NCBI GenBank assembly: GCA_003229735.1
Contig: QIFI01000125.1
Span: 1 to 5,840 of the forward strand
DNA length: 5,840 bases
From: Candidatus Anderseniibacteriota bacterium
Lineage (GTDB): Bacteria > Patescibacteriota > Andersenbacteria > UBA10190
Direction: 5' to 3'
In this document: positions 1-5,611 of the stretch, piece after piece
Numbering within the stretch: position 1 is the first letter of the stretch
Layout: each line of letters begins with the position of its first letter
Notes under the pieces: generated by a model
Told to the model about the DNA's origin: nothing
Seen by the model: the letters and a program-made list of their open reading frames with translations, nothing else
Databases searched by the model: none
Made by a program: the position numbers and the translations under genes

Positions 1-807
1 CCGCCACCCGACTACTGTCTTCTTTTTTGCCGAGGCCATGCTTTTCTGTACTGGATAAGATTTCATCCCGCTTTTTCCGGCTATTTCATCCACTCCCAGT
101 CCTCGATCTATCCCATTTCGCACCAATAACAGCGTCCTAAACTGAAAGGCCAGCATTGAAAAAACATAAAATTCGCTCCTCCCCTCATTAAGCAAGATTT
201 TAATCTGACCAATAGCCTTTTCCATCTGCCCGCTCGTCAACGCCTCCAGCATGGCAAACACTTCCGCTTCCCCGTCTTTCTCCACACTATCTTTCACGTC
301 CTTTATCCGCACCGCCTTATCCATTAGCTTAAGCCGCTCCAGCTCTGATTTTAACCGCCATCGATCCCCTCCTATTCGATCAACCAATACTTCTGCCGCT
401 CCATCCTCAATTTCTCCCCCGCCTCCCCTGGCCTCCTCCATAAGCCACAATTTAAGCTGTTGATTACTCGGCACCCTGAATTCTCTTCCCTGCTGGGCAT
501 AAGTTTTATATATCCTGGACCTCCTGTCTATCTTCGCTCTCTCCCAAATCACGCACAGACTGTCCGGATATTTAACCAGCGCTTCCAGCAAATCTTCCTG
601 ATCCTCCTTAAGCCAGCTCCCCACCTCTCTCATCACCAATAAATCACGGTCGAATAAGCCTCTTCCCTGACTCAACCTGGCCGCCGCGGATTTATCTATT
701 AAATCGCTTTTATCAACCCAGCAAATTCTGGCCCGCCTCTCGCCGGCCACCGCCGCCACCGCCTGCCGGGCCGCCCAGCTATCCTCCCCAAAAAAATACC
801 ACAACAT
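1..807 (-). CDS. holA: DNA polymerase III subunit delta, 3' part cut off by window edge
   Basis: Delta is the clamp-loader subunit that opens the beta sliding clamp during chromosome replication, working with gamma/tau and delta' in the cytoplasm. The frame is open from the ATG at 807 to base 1, giving 269 residues; family members are usually about 320-350, so roughly the last 60-80 are missing. The start reads MLWYFFGEDSWAARQAV, the usual hydrophobic strand plus GED loop of the delta N-terminal domain. Around 144-161, RIGGDRWRLKSELERLKL matches the family's 'G-D-W-L-E-L-KL' helix that closes the AAA+-like part. Residues 183-226 (VFAMLEAL, then ILLNEG, then MLAFQFRTLL) match the start of the C-terminal collar domain. 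A purine-rich GGGAGAGGG lies just upstream and may serve as a ribosome binding site. It lies 58 bases after the 42-residue gene and may share its transcript. Recognition is by pattern and is fairly secure. Confidence 0.88.
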   Translation of the reverse strand, partial: MLWYFFGEDSWAARQAVAAVAGERRARICWVDKSDLIDKSAAARLSQGRGLFDRDLLVMREVGSWLKEDQEDLLEALVKYPDSLCVIWERAKIDRRSRIYKTYAQQGREFRVPSNQQLKLWLMEEARGGGGEIEDGAAEVLVDRIGGDRWRLKSELERLKLMDKAVRIKDVKDSVEKDGEAEVFAMLEALTSGQMEKAIGQIKILLNEGRSEFYVFSMLAFQFRTLLLVRNGIDRGLGVDEIAGKSGMKSYPVQKSMASAKKKTVVGWR

Positions 808-865
808 ACAACCCTCTCCCAAAACCATCAGGTATAAACATTCCCCCGAACATAATTATTATTTA

Positions 866-994
866 TTAACCAACCAGTCCGGCCAAAGACACCACTATTA
901 CGAAAGTGACTACCACCAGCGTAACAATGATGCCCGTCACCAGAGTCCCAAACAGACTCTCATCGGTCGGCGTTCTTGTTGCTTTTTTTCCCAT
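866..994 (-). CDS. 42-residue single-span membrane protein, function unknown
   Basis: This short frame runs from the ATG at 994 to TAA at 866-868. The first 15 or so residues are hydrophilic and start with a basic MGKKATR. A long uncharged stretch from about residue 16 to the end (LVTGIIVTLVVVTFVIVV and onward) forms one membrane helix, with the N-terminus probably inside by the positive-inside rule. No catalytic motif is visible and I do not recognise the family. Its reality is supported by an exact TGnTATAAT element six bases before the ATG, by the fit between two minus-strand genes, and by the sharp hydrophilic/hydrophobic division that a random frame would rarely show. It starts 39 bases after the DUF3048 stop and could be transcribed from its own promoter, by read-through, or both. 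There is no Shine-Dalgarno next to the ATG. Confidence 0.68.
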   Translation of the reverse strand: MGKKATRTPTDESLFGTLVTGIIVTLVVVTFVIVVSLAGLVG

Positions 995-1000
995 ACAAAT

Positions 1001-1009
1001 ATTATATCA
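1001..1009 (-). promoter_or_regulatory. Extended -10 promoter for the 42-residue gene, likely leaderless
   Basis: On the minus strand the bases read TGATATAAT, an exact extended -10 element (TGnTATAAT), with TATAAT at 1006-1001. Six bases separate it from the ATG at 994, so a start about seven bases downstream would fall on or beside the first codon. No good -35 hexamer lies at 16-18 bp, which extended -10 promoters tolerate. The spacer also lacks a Shine-Dalgarno near the ATG, as expected of a leaderless message. The region is AT-rich, so chance matches are possible. Confidence 0.55.
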
Positions 1010-1033
1010 CAAACTAATAAATAATACTCCCTC

Positions 1034-2278
1034 TTATTGACTTGCTGTCGGCGCCTCAACACCATCAGCCGCCTCCGTTGATAACTGCTCCGCCTCCCAG
1101 GTCACTGATATCTCCGGTTCCACCGCCATCACCCACACCTGCCCTTTGGTAAACTCAATATTCTTCCCCTGCTCATCCAGAAAATGAACCGGATCGGTTT
1201 TTTGCAATTCATTTTTCTTCCACCTGCCCTTAATCACTATCCCATCCTGATACACTTCAAGCGCCCCTTCCCCTTCAATATCCACATCATTGTAACCTCC
1301 CGGACCATCCGCGAATCCATTGCCTGCCCTCATAATTGCCACCACGCTGGGTGTAATCTCCCGCGTTTTATCACCCCCCTCTACCTGCTTCGTTCCGCCC
1401 CAGAATCTCACATACTTATTGGTCTCCGGATCATATTCATATCTAACCGAAAATGCTCCCGGCCAGCCAATATTCAGCGTCCCGCCGGCCGGCCGTTCAT
1501 CCACTGGCCCGTCATCTTTAAATCGATACCCCTTAAAAGTCGTCTCCGTCCTATACCCCAGCTTACCCAAAGCATTCCACAAGTTTTCATAAGAAGTGAA
1601 CCCATTATAAGGCGCCGGCAAACTATCTTTCCGGAAATAGGCTCCGAACGGATTAGTCAAAGCATTTATCGTCTTAAATTCGCCCGCGCTAATCCTATTC
1701 AAAGCGTGATAGCTCCCCCCCCAATGAGCCATAATCGCGTCAACACCTTCCGCTAAAAACAAATAATCATGCCTGGCGCTCCGCACCGACCCAATGTCAT
1801 CCGGACGGCCGCATTGGTAAACAGCCAATAATCTCGTCACATCGCTCACCAGCACCGGCAATTCCCACACCATATCCGCTTCCGCGAAACCTGACACCGG
1901 CCGGGTAATCACATCCGAGGCCAGCATTACCCCAATCGGACGCCGGTTGGCATCACTGCATTCTCGACCGGACAAACCACTAATCGAGCTCCTCACCTGG
2001 CTATCCTCCGATTCAGGCAGTGCTCCAAAGAATGGATTAACATTATTGTCACTAGTTGTTGCTTTCTTGCCTGGTATTACCAATACCGCCGTCACCGCTC
2101 CCACCAGCACCAGCCCGGCCAATATCGCTCCCGCTATCAGCCACTTGGACCAGCCGGCCTGCCCCCCCATAAAATTAGTTTTTCCTGATCCTCCATCATC
2201 AGAACGCAATTGCACTCGCACCCCCACATTTTTCTGGTCATTTGATGCTGGTTTTCCTTTATTATCTTCGTCTGACAT
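1034..2278 (-). CDS. DUF3048 (YerB-like) domain protein, membrane-anchored and extracytoplasmic
   Basis: The 414-residue protein has a hydrophilic, charged N-terminus (1-45), one membrane helix (about 46-69, LIAGAILAGLVLVGAV and onward), then an exported domain. A first DUF3048 domain spans about 112-255, with RPIGVMLAS, the GFAEADMVWE motif, DIGSVRSARHDYL and AHWGGS, all close to the Bacillus YerB pattern. The C-terminal DUF3048 domain spans about 265-392, with YEYDPETNKYVRFWGG, YQDGIVIKGRWKK and FLDEQGKNIEF followed by GQVWVMAVEP. The biochemical role of the family is not established; Bacillus YerB is a lipoprotein, whereas here a membrane helix is the anchor and no lipobox is seen. Two cysteines (C107, C156) lie in the exported part. 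The ATG at 2278 has no Shine-Dalgarno, but AT-rich -10-like boxes lie just upstream. It stops with TAA and is divergent to the 78-residue gene. Confidence 0.9.
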   Translation of the reverse strand: MSDEDNKGKPASNDQKNVGVRVQLRSDDGGSGKTNFMGGQAGWSKWLIAGAILAGLVLVGAVTAVLVIPGKKATTSDNNVNPFFGALPESEDSQVRSSISGLSGRECSDANRRPIGVMLASDVITRPVSGFAEADMVWELPVLVSDVTRLLAVYQCGRPDDIGSVRSARHDYLFLAEGVDAIMAHWGGSYHALNRISAGEFKTINALTNPFGAYFRKDSLPAPYNGFTSYENLWNALGKLGYRTETTFKGYRFKDDGPVDERPAGGTLNIGWPGAFSVRYEYDPETNKYVRFWGGTKQVEGGDKTREITPSVVAIMRAGNGFADGPGGYNDVDIEGEGALEVYQDGIVIKGRWKKNELQKTDPVHFLDEQGKNIEFTKGQVWVMAVEPEISVTWEAEQLSTEAADGVEAPTASQ

Positions 2279-2283
2279 ATTTA

Positions 2284-2324
2284 TTTATAATGAGATTCTA
2301 ACATGTACCACGGTTGCCATACAA
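2284..2324 (-). promoter_or_regulatory. Candidate promoter(s) for the DUF3048 gene
   Basis: Two overlapping readings exist on the minus strand. One has -35 TTGTAT (2324-2319), an 18-bp spacer and an extended -10 TGTTAGAAT (TAGAAT at 2300-2295), which would give a leader of about ten bases. The other is TATAAA at 2289-2284, only five bases before the ATG at 2278 and without a good -35, which would give an essentially leaderless message. Both agree with the absence of a Shine-Dalgarno. The sequence alone cannot choose between them. Confidence 0.42.
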
Positions 2325-2342
2325 ATTATGCTACACTATAAA
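2314..2342 (+). promoter_or_regulatory. Sigma-70-type promoter for the 78-residue gene
   Basis: TTGCCA at 2314-2319 matches the -35 consensus at five of six bases. After an optimal 17-bp spacer comes TATAAA at 2337-2342, also five of six. Transcription would begin near 2349, leaving a leader of about 31 bases that contains the strong ribosome binding site at 2364-2372. The -35 abuts the -35 proposed for the divergent DUF3048 gene. Confidence 0.68.
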
Positions 2343-2363
2343 CCATCTCATCTTAATATTTAT

Positions 2364-2372
2364 AAGGAGGTG
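2364..2372 (+). promoter_or_regulatory. Strong ribosome binding site fixing the start at 2380
   Basis: AAGGAGGTG is a near-complete complement of the 16S rRNA 3' end and ends seven bases before the ATG at 2380. It decides the start of the small plus-strand gene against an in-frame TTG at 2314, which coincides with the -35 box and would lie upstream of the predicted transcription start. It is the only canonical Shine-Dalgarno seen in the window. Confidence 0.82.
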
Positions 2373-2379
2373 TCACTAT

Positions 2380-2616
2380 ATGGCCAATAAAAAAAATAGT
2401 TTGCTCACCCCTTGGCTATGGTTAATTATCGCCAGCATCATCGCCTTGGTCTTTCTCATCGTGCTCACCGCCTTCATCCAAACCAGCTATCTGGGTGCCC
2501 GCCGGTTAAGCCCTTCCCCGAATAACCAGGCCGACACCTTTGAAGATTGTCTCAACCAGCTGGAAGATTTTGAACTATGCACCGATATTTATGAACAGGA
2601 TCTGCTAAATATCTAG
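2380..2616 (+). CDS. 78-residue single-span membrane protein, function unknown
   Basis: The protein begins MANKKNSLLTPW. One membrane helix follows at about 11-33 (PWLWLIIASIIALVFLIVL), then a short, acidic tail (about 34-78) that should lie outside the cytoplasm given the lysines at the N-terminus. The tail holds two cysteines, C58 and C67 (DCLNQLEDFELC), which could form a disulfide or bind a ligand; this is inference only. I do not recognise a family. The gene is well framed by its own -35/-10 promoter, a strong Shine-Dalgarno and an intrinsic terminator 24 bases after the stop, which makes it convincing despite its size. It is the only plus-strand gene here, divergent from DUF3048 and convergent with the ATPase gene. 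Its TAG stop shares two bases with the ATPase stop. Confidence 0.82.
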   Translation: MANKKNSLLTPWLWLIIASIIALVFLIVLTAFIQTSYLGARRLSPSPNNQADTFEDCLNQLEDFELCTDIYEQDLLNI

Positions 2617-5099
2617 CTAACATCAAACAACGACTCACTTAAATAGTCCGTGTCATCCCCGCCCGGACTATTTTTTTTACCCCCTTCATACTTAAACCTT
2701 CGCAATATCCGCTCTTCCACTTCCTGTACTGACCGACCGTAAATTTCCCGCGACTGTTTCCTTACCCGCTCCCGCACTGACGCGTCCCCGGATCTCGGCG
2801 GTGCCGCCGCTGCCAGGCTAAACGGCCGCCGCGGAGTTCCGGCCACCAATAGCCTAGCGCACATCGTAAATCTCTCCAGATTTACCAGATCATACTCCGT
2901 AAACACCGGCTCAAATTGCTTGGCCAAAAATTCCGCATCTTCCACTCCCACTCGATAACTCACCACCGTCCCCACATTACCAAACACCGACTCTTTAATC
3001 TGATCATCCAGCTGTTGAATAAATTGATGAGTTAAATTCAAATTAAGCCGATACTTCCTGGCTTCCGATAAAATAGTGGCGATGCTGTCCGTGGTAAAGT
3101 TCTGAAATTCATCCAGATACAAATAGAAATCCGGCCGCTGATCTTCAGGCACATCCGCTCGGCCCAAAGCCGCAATCTGTAATTTAGACACCAGCACAAA
3201 CCCCAGCAAATCCGAATTAATATCCCCCAAACTGCCCTTGGACAAATTACACAGCAGAATTTTCCGCTTATCCATTACTTCCCGCATATCAAAGCTGGAT
3301 GTCGCCTGGCCTATCAGATTTCTCATCGTCCGATTACTCACAAACCGGCCCAGTTTGCTAATTACATAGCTCAACATATCAGCCGACATCTGTCCCCGCT
3401 GTGATTGAGCAAATTCCTGATCCCAGAACTGGCGCACCGTGGGATTATCCACTTTAATCAATATTTTATCTCTAAACTTCTGATCCACAAACATCCGCGG
3501 CACGTCAATCAATGTAGCCTCGGCATCTTCCGCTAAAGCCAACAGCGCGTTCCGCAAATAATGCTCAAACATCGGCCCGATCGATTCCGGATTAAGCCGG
3601 GCCGCCAGCTTCTGTAAAATTTGCACTACCTCATTCACCACCAGGTCTTTTTGCTCCTCATTTTTCACTTCCAGAATATTAAAACCCAGCGGCCGCTCCG
3701 TATCTCTCGGATCAAACAAAATCACATCCTGAATCCGCTCTTCCGGCACATTAAGTAAAATGTCCTCAATTAAATCTCCATGCGGATCCACCACTCCCAC
3801 TCCCCGACCCGCCACCATGTCCTGCACAATCATATTAAGAAACAAAGTGGTTTTTCCGGTCCCCGTCTGCCCAATCATATACAGGTGACGCCGCCGGTCA
3901 TCCTCCGCCAGATATACCGGGGTATTAATCCCTCGATACGCGTTCGTTCCCAGCATCACTCCCGATTGAGGTATATCCGGCGGCGCCGGCGCCGCCTTGG
4001 CCCCCCGCCACAATATATTTGGCGTCTCCGTAGTCGGCAAAGGCAAGTGAAAAAGCGATGCTAATTCAGCCGAGCTCAAAGTACTGGCCGTCCTGTCCCG
4101 CGCCGCCCGCCACACTATATCTCTAACTAAACCTTGCGGCTTGGTCGCCTTCTTCATTACCAGACCATTCAAATCCGGTAAATCATACTGGGCCAGAGCC
4201 GCCGCGATCCCATCAAACACCTGATCCGCCTCAAACTCTTCTCGGGCCGCCACCGCCACTCTGATATTCACGTCAAATTGCTGTTGGCTCACTTTCGCTT
4301 CCACTAATTCCACCTTCTCATTTGACCTGGGAGTCAACTGCGCCGCCTTTTGCTCCGCCTTCTCCCGCTGGCCTTCAGTCTTGGTTAACACATCCCCGGT
4401 CCGCTTTAAAACTTGTGATCCGCCCACATCTCCCTGAATCCCTTGAATGGTTCGCCGCGCCGCCTTTTGCCCTTTCTTTCTCACCTTTTGTCTGGATGAC
4501 CTCACTATCAATTGCATCACCGCCGCGTCCCCGGCCGGCAATCTGGCCATCGCCCCCGTCATCGCCTGCATCGGATCTGCCTCCAATTCCCGGTAGGTGG
4601 CTATCGGCAAATGAGTCTGCTTGCTCAATTTAACCACTCCGGCCCGCACCGTATCCCCCGACTCAAACAATGTATACTCTCTCGCCCGAATCACCTCCGC
4701 CTCCGGATACAAGGCGTAAATCTGCTTCTCCAGATGATCCGCGTACCGCCTCTCCGCTCCCACATAAAAAGCTATCATCCCATCTCCCCGAGCCGCGATT
4801 TCCAGCGCGATCATCGGCCGCCCATACCACCATCGATCTTTCCAGGTCACCGGCAGTTTAGATAATGTAGCCAGCCACTGCTCCGCCACGCTAATCTTTT
4901 CCCGAATAGTTTCTATCGTCACTTCCTCTCTCTCTTCCGTCGATATGTCCTTAGGCATGGCCACCTGCAGCATCACCATATCCAAAGTCCGCTTAAATTG
5001 AGCCTGCTCTTTTAATGTCCGCCAGGCCAGCCAGACAAACACCAATAGCCCGATAGCCACCAGCATCCACACTGCAAATACTATCGACTCTGCCATCAT
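2613..5099 (-). CDS. Membrane-anchored HerA/TraG-type (VirD4-like) P-loop ATPase
   Basis: The family comprises hexameric ATPases that move DNA or DNA-protein complexes through membranes, such as type IV coupling proteins. Counting from the ATG at 5099 (828 residues), one membrane helix spans about 7-26. An N-terminal region of about 300 residues follows, with a charged Lys/Glu/Gln-rich stretch near 205-265. The motor domain starts near 385. Walker A GQTGTGKTT is at 410-418, VDPHGDLIEDIL at 437-448, and Walker B FYLYLDEFQ at 658-666 with acidic D663 and E664. LTHQF at 689-693 is a likely nucleotide-sensing motif. The C-terminal end fits the TraM-recognition/TraG-D type. Key residues are intact, so it should be active. 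I chose 5099 because it forms TAATG with the upstream stop; the open frame to 5171 only adds a Gly-rich shadow of that gene, and ATG at 5096 is an alternative. No relaxase, VirB4 or pilus gene is in view, so its substrate is unknown. Confidence 0.87.
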   Translation of the reverse strand: MMAESIVFAVWMLVAIGLLVFVWLAWRTLKEQAQFKRTLDMVMLQVAMPKDISTEEREEVTIETIREKISVAEQWLATLSKLPVTWKDRWWYGRPMIALEIAARGDGMIAFYVGAERRYADHLEKQIYALYPEAEVIRAREYTLFESGDTVRAGVVKLSKQTHLPIATYRELEADPMQAMTGAMARLPAGDAAVMQLIVRSSRQKVRKKGQKAARRTIQGIQGDVGGSQVLKRTGDVLTKTEGQREKAEQKAAQLTPRSNEKVELVEAKVSQQQFDVNIRVAVAAREEFEADQVFDGIAAALAQYDLPDLNGLVMKKATKPQGLVRDIVWRAARDRTASTLSSAELASLFHLPLPTTETPNILWRGAKAAPAPPDIPQSGVMLGTNAYRGINTPVYLAEDDRRRHLYMIGQTGTGKTTLFLNMIVQDMVAGRGVGVVDPHGDLIEDILLNVPEERIQDVILFDPRDTERPLGFNILEVKNEEQKDLVVNEVVQILQKLAARLNPESIGPMFEHYLRNALLALAEDAEATLIDVPRMFVDQKFRDKILIKVDNPTVRQFWDQEFAQSQRGQMSADMLSYVISKLGRFVSNRTMRNLIGQATSSFDMREVMDKRKILLCNLSKGSLGDINSDLLGFVLVSKLQIAALGRADVPEDQRPDFYLYLDEFQNFTTDSIATILSEARKYRLNLNLTHQFIQQLDDQIKESVFGNVGTVVSYRVGVEDAEFLAKQFEPVFTEYDLVNLERFTMCARLLVAGTPRRPFSLAAAAPPRSGDASVRERVRKQSREIYGRSVQEVEERILRRFKYEGGKKNSPGGDDTDYLSESLFDVS
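2641..2678 (+). terminator. Intrinsic terminator of the 78-residue gene, inside the antisense ATPase gene
   Basis: AAATAGTCCG (2641-2650) pairs perfectly with CGGACTATTT (2664-2673) across a 13-base loop, and eight T residues run from 2671 to 2678. The T-tract follows the hairpin only in the plus direction, so it should stop transcription of the plus-strand gene ending at 2616. On the minus strand the same bases encode residues 808-820 of the ATPase (KKNSPGGDDTDYL), and no U-tract follows the hairpin there. Confidence 0.85.
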
Positions 5100-5578
5100 T
5101 ATCTTATAATTAACCAGGCCATCAACACCGCCAGAATAAATATCCCTGCCCCCGCCACTCCCGCCACCCACCTGGGTATACCCTGCTTATTCACTCCTTT
5201 CTCTGTCAGCAACTCATACAATTGCCCGGTTAACACATCGTGTAGTAAATCAATATTCCTCGGATAATGCTCACTACCTTGAGCCTTTCTCAAAGCCAGT
5301 GATAAATCCTCACGAAAAGTAAGGTCCACCAATTTTTGAGCCTCCTGATGCTCTTCATGAGTATGCATCCATGGCTGTTTCAATACCTCCGGATATTCAC
5401 CATGCTCCGCCATTTCTTCAGCCACCGCCTGACCCAGCACTTCCTCATCCCGCCGCACTCCCGGCGCTCGAGCCTGCTGTATTCTGCCCTCAACTTTTTC
5501 CACGAACTTACCCGCCTGCTCCTTCTCCGGAAACATTAAAGTCTCTTTTTCCCGCGGTGTTCTTTCAACCGATGCCAT
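5099..5578 (-). CDS. 159-residue tail-anchored membrane protein, partner gene of the ATPase
   Basis: The protein has a long, highly charged, mostly helical soluble part (1-136) and one C-terminal membrane helix (about 137-158, WVAGVAGAGIFILAVLMAWL). It ends in a lone arginine, the layout of a tail-anchored protein with its bulk in the cytoplasm. Residues 89-125 (REDLSLALRKAQ, then NIDLLHDVLTGQLYELL) look like a folded helical unit; I have the impression that similar segments occur next to such ATPases in CPR genomes, but cannot verify it. No enzymatic motif is seen. Its TAA overlaps the ATPase ATG by one base (TAATG), which suggests coupled translation and similar amounts of both products. 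An accessory or adaptor role for the ATPase is inference. The start at 5578 is favoured by TATAAT seven bases upstream; a later Met at residue 15 is possible. Confidence 0.8.
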   Translation of the reverse strand: MASVERTPREKETLMFPEKEQAGKFVEKVEGRIQQARAPGVRRDEEVLGQAVAEEMAEHGEYPEVLKQPWMHTHEEHQEAQKLVDLTFREDLSLALRKAQGSEHYPRNIDLLHDVLTGQLYELLTEKGVNKQGIPRWVAGVAGAGIFILAVLMAWLIIR

Positions 5579-5585
5579 ACCCCCT

Positions 5586-5591
5586 ATTATA
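5586..5591 (-). promoter_or_regulatory. -10 box for the tail-anchored protein/ATPase pair, possibly leaderless
   Basis: TATAAT at 5591-5586 is a perfect -10 hexamer and lies seven bases before the ATG at 5578. The bases between are AGGGGGT, whose G-run is too close to the ATG to be a normal Shine-Dalgarno. No clear -35 is seen at 16-18 bp. Transcription would start near the first codon. It would let the pair be expressed apart from the gene ending at 5612, though read-through is also likely because no terminator separates them. Confidence 0.42.
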
Positions 5592-5611
5592 TGGTTTTCC
5601 CGCTTATAATC

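Noticed and set aside
779..853. A 24-codon minus-strand frame (MFGGMFIPDGF...) overlapping the start of holA.
   Set aside because: It is short, lacks a proper ribosome binding site and overlaps holA in another frame; nothing supports translation.
1184..1756. 190-codon open frame on the plus strand.
   Set aside because: It lies wholly antisense to the well-recognised DUF3048 domains, has no ribosome binding site, and its Pro/Arg/His/Ile-rich composition is typical of the shadow of a purine-rich gene.
2314..2379. A 22-residue N-terminal extension of the 78-residue protein from a TTG at 2314.
   Set aside because: The TTG is the -35 box itself and lies upstream of the predicted transcription start; AAGGAGGTG points to the ATG at 2380.
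2383..2418. GCCAA...TTGGC inverted repeat around an A-run, considered as a terminator for the minus-strand ATPase transcript.
   Set aside because: The stem is five pairs with a 26-base loop and the T-run (minus strand) lies inside the loop rather than after the stem.
4322..4865. Several plus-strand open frames of 60-117 codons.
   Set aside because: They overlap each other and lie antisense to the ATPase N-terminal region; low-complexity Pro/Ser/Arg content indicates shadows.
5100..5171. A 24-residue N-terminal extension of the ATPase beginning at 5171.
   Set aside because: It is Gly-rich, lies entirely inside the end of the upstream gene in another frame, and would put hydrophilic residues before the membrane helix; the TAATG at 5101-5097 gives a better start.
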